From NCBI GenBank assembly GCA_024710965.1, contig JANJTU010000042.1:1-39483 (forward strand): a DNA stretch of 39,483 nt, written 5' to 3'. Within the stretch, counting starts at the first letter, position 1, and every line of letters starts with the position of its first letter. A program made the position numbers and the translations under genes. The notes below the pieces were generated by a model. The model made no database searches. It saw nothing but the letters and a program-made list of their open reading frames with translations, and was not told the origin of the DNA. Of this stretch, positions 27,535 through 35,856 are shown piece by piece. The stretch comes from Thauera sp. (GTDB taxonomy: Bacteria > Pseudomonadota > Gammaproteobacteria > Burkholderiales > Rhodocyclaceae).

Positions 27535-28305
27535 ATGGACTACCTTGACGTCCTGCACCTTGTCATCTCGGTTGTCACCCTCACCGTCCTCGTCATCACG
27601 CTACGCAAGGTGTACAAGATACATCTTGCGACATACGACCTCCTGTCATCCGGCAAGGAGGCAAAAACGCTTTTCTCACAGATTCAGTCGCTCTATGCTT
27701 TGGAACGCACGCTGGATCTCAAGAAGCCGCTTCCGCCCGTTCGTGGATGGGCCGGATCGCCGGACTTCCTTCTCCGGGTGGGCTCCGAGATACTGGCACG
27801 AAAGCCGAACATCGTCATGGAGTGCAGTTCCGGGGTCTCGACCGTGGTGATCGCCAGATGCCTCCAGCTCAATGGCTCCGGTCACGTCTATAGCCTCGAG
27901 CACGATGCCATTTACGCGCAGAAGACGAATGAACTCATCGCCGCTTACGAGCTGGGCGCGTGGGCAACAGTCCTTCACTCGCCACTTGAAACAACGAAGT
28001 CCGACACACCGTGGTACTCGGAAAAGAACATTCCATCCGATCTGCCTCCGATCGACTTGCTCGTCGTCGACGGCCCGCCCGCCACGACCGCACCGATGGC
28101 ACGCTTTCCCGCCCTACCCCGGCTTATCGGCAGGATGGCCAGCAATGCGGTCGTTATCGCCGATGACACTCAACGCCCCGACGAAACGCGGATGATCGAT
28201 CTCTGGCAGAAGTCCTTTCCCGATCTGACGGCCACGGACTGCAACTGCGAAAAGGGCTGCACAATGCTTGAGTTTGCCCTTGAGTCGAGTCGGCGAGCGC
28301 AATGA
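27535..28305 (+). CDS. Membrane-anchored class I methyltransferase-like protein
   Basis: This 256-residue protein begins with one membrane helix (VLHLVISVVTLTVLVITL). The rest looks like a SAM-dependent methyltransferase of the Methyltransf_24 type: VMECSSGVSTVVIARCL in place of the usual E/DxGxGxS loop, GHVYSLEHD, LLVVDGPP, and VVIADDTQRPDE. It may methylate a sugar or lipid-linked precursor at the membrane. No metal site can be confirmed. Codon use is clearly less GC-biased than in the flanking genes (for example ATA, TTG and AGA codons occur), suggesting acquisition with the variable part of the locus. It converges with the asparagine-synthetase-like gene. Confidence 0.65.
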   Translation: MDYLDVLHLVISVVTLTVLVITLRKVYKIHLATYDLLSSGKEAKTLFSQIQSLYALERTLDLKKPLPPVRGWAGSPDFLLRVGSEILARKPNIVMECSSGVSTVVIARCLQLNGSGHVYSLEHDAIYAQKTNELIAAYELGAWATVLHSPLETTKSDTPWYSEKNIPSDLPPIDLLVVDGPPATTAPMARFPALPRLIGRMASNAVVIADDTQRPDETRMIDLWQKSFPDLTATDCNCEKGCTMLEFALESSRRAQ

Positions 28306-28374
28306 TCCGCCCCAAAGAAGCCAGACCGCAGCCGCAGCCCGCGGAATATCATTCCGCCTTTGCGGCGAGTCGCT

Positions 28375-29925
28375 CTATGCAGCTAACCGCAGGCGCTCGA
28401 GTTCGATCGCCTGGAGCGCGGGCCTGAGGTACCAGGGCGCATCAACGCGCCGCGCCAGCAGATCCACGGCGATCTTCGCGACAAGATAGGGCCGATTGAC
28501 GACCTGCAGCGCTTCACTCGATGCTCCGCCCAGGAAAGTGAATAGCTCCTTCCTCGCCTCACGGTAATACGAACGATCAGCAGGGCTGAATTTCGCATGC
28601 ACGCTCTTGTCCTCATAGGGGATGTCGGCAAACCCCGGATACGAGCGCCGGATGGTTTCGTCATGCAGCCGGCCATGTTCAACCAGCGCTGGATCGAGCG
28701 AAAAAAGGAAGTCGAACAGCGCATGATCCAGATAGGGCACATGGACCACAGGTATCTGGTGAAAGATCCCGAACGGAATCGAACCGATGCAGCGCCGCGT
28801 GCGGTTCCAGAAAACGAAGGACAATACCGGGTTCGCTGCCTCGGCATGCTTCCTGAGTTCGCGCACGAGCCGCTCGATCGCCTCGTTTGCAGGAATGCTT
28901 CGGTACAGTTCGGCGGAAAGCACATTTCGCAGCACCGGCTCGAGTTGGTTCTCCGCCAGGACCAAACTCGCCAATGCCTCGAAGTCGTGCATGCGGAACA
29001 GATCCATCTTGCGTCTTGACAGCATGAATCCGGCGGAGAGCACCTCTCCCGCCAAACCGTCGTAGGTCATGGTGAACTCGCCGTTCAATCTCGACGCCAG
29101 CGGCAATATCCAGCCATGGCCACCGCCACAATAGTTGGTGAGGTGGATTTCCTTGAGTTCCGCCTGAAAGAATGATGACGGTTTGTCGATCTCGACGTGC
29201 GTCACGCCAAGGCGCGCCGCAAGTAGCCGCGCGACGCGGGTATCCTCGTTCGTCGCCGGCGGACGATACTTGACTGTTGCGCAGCTACGCGGGCGCGCGC
29301 CCTGACGCGCGAGTTCCAGCAGAATGTGCCTTGAATCCCGTCCCCCGCTGACCGGAACGGTAAAGCGGTCGTCGCCTGGCAGGCGCCGCGAAATCGACTG
29401 CGCGAACAACTCGCGGTAGGTTTCGACCGCCTCATCGAAACCGAGCGCTTCGGTTTGAGATGGCGCAGCCCCCGAGCTTCTCACCTGCAACTCCAGCCGT
29501 CCGTCCTCCCAAGTGAGAGCGCAATTGGGCGGGAGAAAACGGACATCGTCAAACGGCGTATCCTCGCCGACGAAATGCCCCATCCGGAAGAAAATCCCGA
29601 GCGCGGGCAGATCGAGGCGCCGAGCGGAGTTGCTCCTGACGACCTGGGCCAGGGATGGTGAAATACAGATGGAATCACCCTTGGCGCAGTAGAAGAGTGG
29701 GTACAAGCCGTAACGATCATTCTCGACTGTCAAACATCGTCCGTTCCACTCCCATTCGACGAAAACACCTTCGTCGTATTCCTGCCCGACAACCGGAATG
29801 CGACGACCGAGTGAGCAACGGGCCAGGCCATCCGTTCGTACCCCCTCCGCCTCGCGGCGGACGCTGAAATACGGTTTTGGCTCAGTTCGAACATTTTCGA
29901 TATTGGATGTTGCGATCACCATCAT
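28375..29925 (-). CDS. Asparagine-synthetase-like protein lacking the glutaminase cysteine
   Basis: A 516-residue protein with an N-terminal Ntn/glutaminase-like half and a C-terminal synthetase half. The pyrophosphatase loop VPVSGGRDSRHIL (Ser193-Ser198) is intact, so ATP-dependent activation is likely. The chain begins MMVIATSN, without the Cys2 that AsnB needs to release ammonia from glutamine, so it must use free ammonia or another amine donor. Homologs of asparagine synthetase are common in exopolysaccharide and exosortase loci (for example Zoogloea floc genes, from memory) and may amidate sugar acids. It is last in a minus-strand run that begins with the carrier protein at 35731. Confidence 0.85.
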   Translation of the reverse strand: MMVIATSNIENVRTEPKPYFSVRREAEGVRTDGLARCSLGRRIPVVGQEYDEGVFVEWEWNGRCLTVENDRYGLYPLFYCAKGDSICISPSLAQVVRSNSARRLDLPALGIFFRMGHFVGEDTPFDDVRFLPPNCALTWEDGRLELQVRSSGAAPSQTEALGFDEAVETYRELFAQSISRRLPGDDRFTVPVSGGRDSRHILLELARQGARPRSCATVKYRPPATNEDTRVARLLAARLGVTHVEIDKPSSFFQAELKEIHLTNYCGGGHGWILPLASRLNGEFTMTYDGLAGEVLSAGFMLSRRKMDLFRMHDFEALASLVLAENQLEPVLRNVLSAELYRSIPANEAIERLVRELRKHAEAANPVLSFVFWNRTRRCIGSIPFGIFHQIPVVHVPYLDHALFDFLFSLDPALVEHGRLHDETIRRSYPGFADIPYEDKSVHAKFSPADRSYYREARKELFTFLGGASSEALQVVNRPYLVAKIAVDLLARRVDAPWYLRPALQAIELERLRLAA

Positions 29926-29984
29926 TCGTCTTCCAGCTTTTCGATCGATCTCAAAGGAGCGGCAACGCCTTGCTTCACCCCTGC

Positions 29985-31433
29985 TCAGCGGCGGGCAAGG
30001 AGTTTCTCCGATATCCGGGCTATTTCAATTCGCATCGGATGGCGCAGGACAATCAGGCCGACCGACCATCCCAGCAGGGCAAGCGCGGAAGATCCGACGA
30101 GGACCGCAAGACGCTGCGATTCGCCAAATCCATAGTATGCCCCGCACCCGACCACGAGTGCAGGACCGGCCGCGGCAAAGGGGATGACCGCCAAGGCACG
30201 CCACACCCGCCTCATCAGGGGCATCCAGCCAAGCGCGAATGCATGTCTCAGGGCCAGCTGGGCAACCATGGCTTCGAGCAGGTAAGCGCCGACCAGGAGC
30301 CCCACAACCTGTTCGAGAGGCAGCCATATCGACGTCAATAGCGCCACGACGCGGCCGGCCTGAGCAGCGATCTCCGCCCACAGATAGGTCGACACCCGCG
30401 CGGCGGCGGTGAGCGAGATGCCGTACAGGGAATAGGGCGCAGTCAGTATCGAGGCCGAGCACAACACCGCCGCAATCGGAACAGATCGCTCCCACTGCGG
30501 GCCAAACATGAACAGGATCAGGGGGTCGGACAAGATTGCAAGGACTGCGAGCACGGGGCCGGTCACCGCAAGCAGGTAGTTCATTGACTTGCCATACAGT
30601 TCCGCGGCATTACCACCGGCACGGAGATCAGCCGCAAAGGTGGGGAAATGAACGTTGCGGACGAGCGTGTTGATACGTTCCACGATCATCCGGTGCACGC
30701 CCATGCCACGGCTGAAGAATGCGACGTCGATGAAACCCAGCGTGCGCCCGAGGATCAGGTCGGGGGCAACCGTTCCGACCTCCTTCACGATCGACGTGAG
30801 ACTGGCGAGCGAGCCAAACCGAAGCACTTCGCGCAAGCCCGACATGGCGGGCAGTACGAAGGTTTCCCCGGGGCGCATGAAGTTCAAGAGGAGCATCTTC
30901 GACAGGGTCATGGCCAACGACCCCCATGCCATGCTCAAGTAACTTTCCCCCGCGATCGCCGCACCGATGGTCACCGCGGTCTGCACGACCGCGCCAAAAA
31001 TTGTCACCCAGGCCAGCCGCCCAAACTGAAGATCCCGCTTGAGCATCGCCAGCACCGGCGTTCCGAGCGGCAAGACGAGGAAATTGATAGCGAGGAGGAG
31101 CAATACTTCCGAGATACCGCCATGCCCGTAAAAGCCGGCCATCGGACCTTTCACGACCAACAACAGGGCAGCGATCGCCCACGATGCCATGATCGCAACG
31201 GTAAACGCGGCACGGAACTGGTCCCGACTCACGCTTGCCGCCTGTACCAGGTATTGCCCGACACCGAACTCCCGGAGAATATGGGCAAACCCAAGCACCG
31301 ACACTGCGACGGAGAAAATCCCAATTTCTTCTGGAGCCAGAAGCCGCGAGACGACGATTACATTCGCAAACCCCAGCACGAATGTAACCGCCTGCGAGAT
31401 GGCGCTTAACCCAAGAGCCCGGCGAACACCCAT
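29985..31433 (-). CDS. Wzx-type oligosaccharide flippase
   Basis: This 482-residue protein has about twelve membrane helices and the pattern of the MOP superfamily, polysaccharide exporter branch: FVLGFANVIVVSRLLAPEEIGIFSVAVS, then REFGVGQYLVQA, KRDLQFGRLAW and a C-terminal half with FMFGPQWERSVPIAAVL. It would move the lipid-linked repeat unit from the cytoplasmic to the periplasmic side of the inner membrane. The ATG at 31433, with GAAAGG upstream, is preferred over a TTG at 31466. It is 68 bases from the beta-propeller-like gene and 59 bases before the asparagine-synthetase-like gene, all on one strand. Confidence 0.92.
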   Translation of the reverse strand: MGVRRALGLSAISQAVTFVLGFANVIVVSRLLAPEEIGIFSVAVSVLGFAHILREFGVGQYLVQAASVSRDQFRAAFTVAIMASWAIAALLLVVKGPMAGFYGHGGISEVLLLLAINFLVLPLGTPVLAMLKRDLQFGRLAWVTIFGAVVQTAVTIGAAIAGESYLSMAWGSLAMTLSKMLLLNFMRPGETFVLPAMSGLREVLRFGSLASLTSIVKEVGTVAPDLILGRTLGFIDVAFFSRGMGVHRMIVERINTLVRNVHFPTFAADLRAGGNAAELYGKSMNYLLAVTGPVLAVLAILSDPLILFMFGPQWERSVPIAAVLCSASILTAPYSLYGISLTAAARVSTYLWAEIAAQAGRVVALLTSIWLPLEQVVGLLVGAYLLEAMVAQLALRHAFALGWMPLMRRVWRALAVIPFAAAGPALVVGCGAYYGFGESQRLAVLVGSSALALLGWSVGLIVLRHPMRIEIARISEKLLARR

Positions 31434-31501
31434 AAAGAACCTTTCACTTAAGCCCAACGTCCGCAAGCCAAGGGGAGCGGGGGGAGAACTTCCCGGCGGG
31501 G

Positions 31502-32563
31502 TTATCCACTCTTCGAAGCCTGATCGAATGCACTCTTGTGACGGTAAACATGATTGCCGGCTTCAGACTGCCAGAAAATCACCCCTAGCTCGTCGATCAC
31601 GACCGGCGTGTAAAAGCCATAAGGCCCGAATGGCCAGACCGCCTCGTTCCATTCGCCAGCCAGGCGCCACTCCTCGCGGTCCGGGTCGTACTCGTACAGC
31701 TGACGCTGCTTCCCCAGCATTACCAGGTAATTTCCGGTAAGCGGATCGTACGTGAGCGATGCATTCCCGATCGAGATATCGAACGGCGCATCCCGATGAT
31801 CCCGGATCTTGCCGTCGTGCGCGATCGAGGACACCTTGCGCCGAGACTGGTTGCCACCGGCGAACAGCATCTCGCCGCGCGTCCGGTTATAACGTCCGAC
31901 CGAATGGTAGCCGTGGACTGCAGACTTACCGAGGACCTTCGTTTCACCATCGCGAAACGCCACGACCTCATGGCCCGGATTGATGGCAATGAGCATGTCG
32001 AGCTTCTCATGCCATTCCATGGAAATGTAGCCGCTCATCGCCACGCCGCGGATGGCGTCCCAGCGACTGTCGTCGATCCGATAGCGATTCAGCACCTTGT
32101 CCGGCGCCAGCCAATAGTAGTGCCCGCGCTTCCAGTCGAGCGCGGTGCGACCGTAAACGTGGCCGAACTTCTCGAGTTTCGGTGGCGGCTCGCCCGCCCA
32201 TCCGAGCTCCTGCCAGCGGTTTGTCAATGCGTCGTAGGAGATGAACTTCTTGTACTTGCGCATGCCGATGAAGAAGGTGCGCTTACGTTTGGGGTCCCAA
32301 TGGGCCGAATCGGTCCACCCGTCGATTGAAAGTCTGCGGTGATCGTCGACCTTGACGCGAAAGAGGTCCGACAGCGTCGTCGTCCCCGGCGGCAACTCGG
32401 TCTCGAGCTTGACGAAGCTGCCGGGCTTCAGCGTCGCCGCGATTCGCCCGATCGGCGATCGCTCCAGGCCATTTCCGTCTCCGGCTGAGATGTTCCCCGA
32501 GGCAAGCAGCAGGGCACAAACCACCGCGGCAGACACCGATGGAATCAGTCTGGCAAAGCGCAT
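31502..32563 (-). CDS. Secreted protein with probable beta-propeller repeats
   Basis: A 353-residue protein with a signal peptide (LIPSVSAAVVCALLLASGNISA). The mature chain is made of repeated strand units with Trp and Tyr at turns: DSAHWDPKRKRTFFIGM, ISYDALTNRWQELG, TALDWKRGHYYWL, LTYDPLTGNYLVM, YEYDPDREEWRLAG. This is the kelch-like or beta-propeller style (Y/F-D-xxTNxW). It has no PEP-CTERM tail. The role may be polymer binding or assembly in the periplasm, from position only. A good ribosome binding site (GAGGGG) precedes the ATG. I do not recognise a named family. Confidence 0.7.
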   Translation of the reverse strand: MRFARLIPSVSAAVVCALLLASGNISAGDGNGLERSPIGRIAATLKPGSFVKLETELPPGTTTLSDLFRVKVDDHRRLSIDGWTDSAHWDPKRKRTFFIGMRKYKKFISYDALTNRWQELGWAGEPPPKLEKFGHVYGRTALDWKRGHYYWLAPDKVLNRYRIDDSRWDAIRGVAMSGYISMEWHEKLDMLIAINPGHEVVAFRDGETKVLGKSAVHGYHSVGRYNRTRGEMLFAGGNQSRRKVSSIAHDGKIRDHRDAPFDISIGNASLTYDPLTGNYLVMLGKQRQLYEYDPDREEWRLAGEWNEAVWPFGPYGFYTPVVIDELGVIFWQSEAGNHVYRHKSAFDQASKSG

Positions 32564-32638
32564 CGAAATCCCCTCCGCTTCATTCCGCGCCGGCGACTCA
32601 GATGCGCAGGAGCCGGCCCCGAATCGACCGCCGGCCTG

Positions 32639-33583
32639 TCACTGGAAGATCGCCCGCGCCCCGGTCAGCGCCGCGTAGGCCCAGGATTTCAGGTGCAATG
32701 GCTTGTCGCGCACGGCGAGTTTGAACTCATCAAAGGCGGTGGCGGCATTGCCTCGCTGCAGGAAGAGGTAGCCGCACATGAAGTGGATCTTGTGCAAGCG
32801 CTCGCGGAATTCACGCTCCGAGATGCGCTCCCCGTTCGGGCTCGCCAGCCCCCAGTTGCGCCGCGCGCCCTCGATGATGCGCGCCGCGTAGTTGTAATCG
32901 AGCCCGCGCGCCGTTGCGCTGCCCGGGTGCTGGCGATACAAGGCGTAGGCGCGCGACAGGCGGTGGATCTCGGTTTCGCGCGATGCGCGCAGGAAGTATT
33001 CGTAATCCTGCCCCAGGCGAAAGCTCTCGTCGTAGAGGCCGATCTTGTCGATCAGGCTGCGCCGCATCACCACCGTGGTCGTCCACACGAAGTTGCGCAG
33101 CAGCAGCTTGTGGTAGATCCAGCCGGAGAGCTCGCGGTCGATCGCATCCGCCGGGATGTCCGCCTGCCCCGGGACAACCGCCAGCGGGTCGGGGAACACG
33201 CCGCCCGCGTCCGACACCCACTGCGAGAAACCGGTGCAGTTCATCGCCACTTCCGGGTGTGCGCGCAAGTCGTCGAGCTGCGCCGTCAGCTTGCCCGGCA
33301 GCCAGATGTCGTCAGCGTCGAGAAACGCGACGAATTCGCCGCGTGCGGCCCGGATGCCGGCATTGCGCGCGGTTGCCGCACCGCCGTTGGCCTTGCGGAT
33401 CAGGGTGACCTGCGGGTAGCCGGCGGCGACCAGCGCGGCGGTGTCGTCCTTCGAGCCGTCATCAACGACGAGGATCTCGACCTGCGGATAGTCCTGGGCC
33501 AGCACGCTGTCGATCGCTTCTGCGATGTGGCGGCCCACGTTGTAGGCGGGAATGACGACGCTGACCAGACCGCTGATGCTCAT
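32639..33583 (-). CDS. Glycosyltransferase family 2 protein
   Basis: A 314-residue GT-A enzyme with VSVVIPAYNVGRHIAEAIDSVLAQ, EILVVDDGSKDDT, NGGAATARNAGIRAARGEFVAFLDADD and a later acceptor region (DQDYEYFLRAS-like RLGQDYEYFLRASRE). This is close to many rhamnosyl-, glucosyl- and galactosyl-transferases of exopolysaccharide loci, and the sugar cannot be told. The C-terminus (FDEFKLAVRDKPLHLKSWAYAALTG) is typical of GT2 enzymes of this group. It lies 61 bases after hydrolase 1 on the same strand. GC content is back to the high level of the flanking region. Confidence 0.93.
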   Translation of the reverse strand: MSISGLVSVVIPAYNVGRHIAEAIDSVLAQDYPQVEILVVDDGSKDDTAALVAAGYPQVTLIRKANGGAATARNAGIRAARGEFVAFLDADDIWLPGKLTAQLDDLRAHPEVAMNCTGFSQWVSDAGGVFPDPLAVVPGQADIPADAIDRELSGWIYHKLLLRNFVWTTTVVMRRSLIDKIGLYDESFRLGQDYEYFLRASRETEIHRLSRAYALYRQHPGSATARGLDYNYAARIIEGARRNWGLASPNGERISEREFRERLHKIHFMCGYLFLQRGNAATAFDEFKLAVRDKPLHLKSWAYAALTGARAIFQ

Positions 33584-33644
33584 GCTGTGCCCTCGAGGTT
33601 CGATGCGCTTACCTTCGCCCCACCCGGCGCCGTGGGCGTCGACA

Positions 33645-34496
33645 CTATGATGCAGGACGGCCGCACAACCAGTCGAGCGTCACTTGCTCGACGGCGTCCT
33701 TCCAGTCGCGACGGGAGAAGGTGTGATCGGCGTCGGCGATCTCGACGAAGTTCGGCCCCGGCGCGATGGCGTCCCGCCACGCCGGCTCGGCGCGACAGAA
33801 GTCGGCGAACTCGCGCGCGGTGAGGTCATTGCCACTGAGCACCACCAGCGTGCGCCCGCGCATCCTGCGCCAGCCCTCGCCCATGCGTTCGATGAAGCTC
33901 CGCGTATCGGCCACAGTGGGGCCGGCTGCCCCCCTGGCCTGCATGCGCTTCTTCACCGCCGCCGCCAGCCCCGCAAGCGACTGGCGGACGGCAACCTCGC
34001 CCCTTGCCAGCCGTTTCCAGAACTGCAGCGACAGCACTCGGCCCTTGTAGTAGTGATTCAGACGTGCGGCCGCGAGCGAGGCCTCGGTGCGCACCCAGGG
34101 GTTGAGCGCCACGACGCCCTCGACCCGTGCGTCCGCCGGCGCGTACATCAGCGCCGCTGACGCCCCATCGCACAGCCCCCACAGCACGATGCCCTCCAGT
34201 TCCGGCACGGCCGCCAGCAGGGCATCGACTGCGGCGCGGATGTCGTCACCGACCGCCTCGAAGCTGCGCTGCGGCGCGGCGCTGTCGCCCATGCCGCGGT
34301 AGTCAAAGCGCAGGCAGGCAAAGCCGCCCGCCTCGAGCGCGCGCGCCAGCGACACGAACTGCCGGTGGCTGCCGGCCCGATACTGCGGCCCGCCGACCAC
34401 CACCACCACGCCCAGCCGCGCCGGCCGCACTGGCACGTTAAGCACGCCGACGAGGCTCTGCTCGCCACAGGCAAGGATCAGTGGCCGCTCGCTCAC
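33645..34496 (-). CDS. Exosortase A system-associated hydrolase 1 (alpha/beta hydrolase, Cys nucleophile)
   Basis: This 283-residue alpha/beta hydrolase matches the family I know as hydrolase 1 of the exosortase A system (TIGR03100). Features: VVVVGGPQYRAGSHRQFV, the oxyanion region, FDYRGMGDSA, and the nucleophile elbow WGLCDGASAAL with Cys109 instead of Ser. The late IADADHTFSRRDW supplies the His. A cysteine nucleophile fits a thioesterase or dienelactone-hydrolase-like chemistry. It starts with GTG at 34496 and is separated from hydrolase 2 by an unusual 145-base stretch with hairpins. The substrate is unknown; a thioester on the adjacent carrier protein is a reasonable inference. Confidence 0.88.
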   Translation of the reverse strand: MSERPLILACGEQSLVGVLNVPVRPARLGVVVVVGGPQYRAGSHRQFVSLARALEAGGFACLRFDYRGMGDSAAPQRSFEAVGDDIRAAVDALLAAVPELEGIVLWGLCDGASAALMYAPADARVEGVVALNPWVRTEASLAAARLNHYYKGRVLSLQFWKRLARGEVAVRQSLAGLAAAVKKRMQARGAAGPTVADTRSFIERMGEGWRRMRGRTLVVLSGNDLTAREFADFCRAEPAWRDAIAPGPNFVEIADADHTFSRRDWKDAVEQVTLDWLCGRPAS

Positions 34497-34523
34497 TGGA
34501 CTACCCTGTCGCTACGCGACGGA

Positions 34524-34607
34524 GGGTCGGCTTTGCACAGCCGACCCGTTCTGCAGGCGCGGAGCAGGGCTCCGCGAACCCCCTGCTCCACCCTCCCCGA
34601 GGGAGGG
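34524..34607. repeat. Multi-hairpin intergenic element between hydrolases 1 and 2
   Basis: In the 145 bases between the two hydrolase genes lie several perfect inverted repeats: GGGTCGGCT with AGCCGACCC (34524-34547, six-base loop), CGCGGAGC with GCTCCGCG (34558-34576), the competing GGAGCAGGG with CCCTGCTCC (34561-34589), and CCCTCC with GGAGGG (34591-34607). This density of hairpins is unlike any other gap in the window. It looks like an inserted repetitive extragenic element of the REP or mini-transposable type, or a processing structure inside the operon mRNA. Confidence 0.6.
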
Positions 34608-34641
34608 AGAGCACCTCCTTCGGGCGGCCGGGCGGCGGCGC

Positions 34642-35475
34642 TCATGCCGGCACCGCCTGCCCGGCGCCCAGCGCCTGCCTCGACTGCGTCAGCAGATCGT
34701 GGGCCAGCTCGATCTCCTGCGTCTGCCAGAACGCCGGCCCGACGACGGCATGGACGTGAAGATCGACGCCCCGCGTGCGGCAGTCGGCGGCGAGCCGCTC
34801 GATCGCCGGCGCCGGCGCAGCTGCGCCCGCCGCGACCTGGAACCAGTGCACCCGGGGCGCAGCGGGAAGCGCATCGATCCGGGCCGCTTCCATGCCTTGC
34901 GCCAGGGCAGGAGAAATGTCGTAACCGGCCACTTCAACGGTCTCGCCTTTCGCCAGGCGCTGCTGCGGCGGCATGTCCGCATCCGCTCCCCCCGCCTTGC
35001 CCACCACCTGGGCCGCCTTCAGCAAACGCAGGAACTGCTGCAGGTGCTGCTTGCCGCTGGTCACCGGCTGCCAGAGCAACAAGCCGCAGTCGAGCCGGAA
35101 GCGCGCCGCCGCCTCGCAGGCGAGCAGCGCGCCGAGGCGCAAGCCCCACAGCCACACCGGCCCGTCGCCTTGCGCCGCGGCCCACCGATGGGCGAGGCGC
35201 ACGTCCTCCAGCCAGCCCTCCCAGCTCGCATCGGCGAACTCGCCAGCACTGTCGCCGCAGCCGCCGAGATCGATCTGCAGCACGCGCCAGCCGTCGCGCG
35301 CCCAGGCCTCGGCCGCCAGCGCGACCATGCGCCGCGACTTGTTCATTTCCTCCGCGAAGGCATGGACGTGCACGATCGTGCCGCGGAGGCGGCCGCGATC
35401 GGCAGGCGTTCTCTCGACGCAGAAGCGGAAGCCCGCCGGCGTCTCGAGGTGGAATGCGTCGAGCCTGGCAGGCAA
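34642..35475 (-). CDS. Exosortase A system-associated hydrolase 2 (nucleophile position is Arg)
   Basis: A 277-residue alpha/beta-hydrolase-fold protein of the type known as hydrolase 2 of the exosortase A system (TIGR03101). It has VHVHAFAEEMNKSRRM, LQIDLGGCGDSAGEF and the elbow WLWGLRLGALLA. The residue at the nucleophile place is Arg113, and no Ser or Cys is there, so classical hydrolysis is unlikely. This seems to be a family feature and not a local mutation, as far as I recall. The start is TTG at 35475, seven bases after the carrier-protein stop, with no good ribosome binding site, so translation is probably coupled. It may act as a binding partner or non-canonical enzyme for the carrier-bound group. 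Confidence 0.85.
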   Translation of the reverse strand: MPARLDAFHLETPAGFRFCVERTPADRGRLRGTIVHVHAFAEEMNKSRRMVALAAEAWARDGWRVLQIDLGGCGDSAGEFADASWEGWLEDVRLAHRWAAAQGDGPVWLWGLRLGALLACEAAARFRLDCGLLLWQPVTSGKQHLQQFLRLLKAAQVVGKAGGADADMPPQQRLAKGETVEVAGYDISPALAQGMEAARIDALPAAPRVHWFQVAAGAAAPAPAIERLAADCRTRGVDLHVHAVVGPAFWQTQEIELAHDLLTQSRQALGAGQAVPA

Positions 35476-35482
35476 GGTCGGC

Positions 35483-35731
35483 TCAGGAAACCTTGGCCCT
35501 CACCGCGTCGACCAGCGAGCCGACGGTGGCGAAGGTCTGGCCGTCGATCTCGTCATCGTCGAAGAAGATCTCGAAACGCTCCTCGAGCGCCCCGATCACG
35601 CCGACGACGGCCATCGAATCCAGTTCCGGCACCGCGCCCAGCAAGGGCGAGTCGGCGGTCATGGCCGCCGAACGGCCCTGCAGACTGAGGATTTCATCGA
35701 GGATCGACATGACTTCTGCTTGGATATCCAA
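35483..35731 (-). CDS. Acyl carrier protein of the exosortase A module
   Basis: An 82-residue carrier protein with the attachment Ser39 in VPELDSMAVVGVIGALEERF and the acidic helix that follows. It is distinct from the carrier at 10947-11204. TTG at 35731 has a good GGGAG site six bases upstream and is preferred over the ATG at 35710. It is the first gene of a long minus-strand run (carrier, hydrolase 2, hydrolase 1, GT2 and onward). The AMP-forming ligase encoded divergently at 37128 is the probable loader. Confidence 0.9.
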   Translation of the reverse strand: MDIQAEVMSILDEILSLQGRSAAMTADSPLLGAVPELDSMAVVGVIGALEERFEIFFDDDEIDGQTFATVGSLVDAVRAKVS

Positions 35732-35819
35732 CTTCTACTCCCGGATCCGCAGGCTCCGTGCGCCCGCGCAACTTCGCAAAGTGTGTGTGAGGGCAATCGC
35801 CCGTCTCATGACAGAATAA

Positions 35820-35835
35820 GGCAAAGTCTTTCCCG
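35820..35835 (-). promoter_or_regulatory. Possible sigma-54 promoter of the carrier-hydrolase run
   Basis: Read on the minus strand, the bases CGGGAAAGACTTTGCC have GG and GC separated by ten bases and the TTGC of the -12 element. The -24 element is weak. Transcription would start near 35808, 77 bases before the carrier-protein start. Sigma-54 with PrsK/PrsR controls exosortase A genes in related bacteria, as I recall. Confidence 0.25.
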
Positions 35836-35856
35836 GCGAACACTCGCGGATAAAGC

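Noticed and set aside
31434-31466. TTG 31466 as flippase start
   Set aside because: ATG 31433 has a GAAAGG site at good distance and begins just before the first membrane helix.
31502-32563. PEP-CTERM substrate protein
   Set aside because: The secreted protein ends in HKSAFDQASKSG without Pro-Glu-Pro motif, membrane helix or basic tail; the beta-helix protein at 14002 also lacks it.
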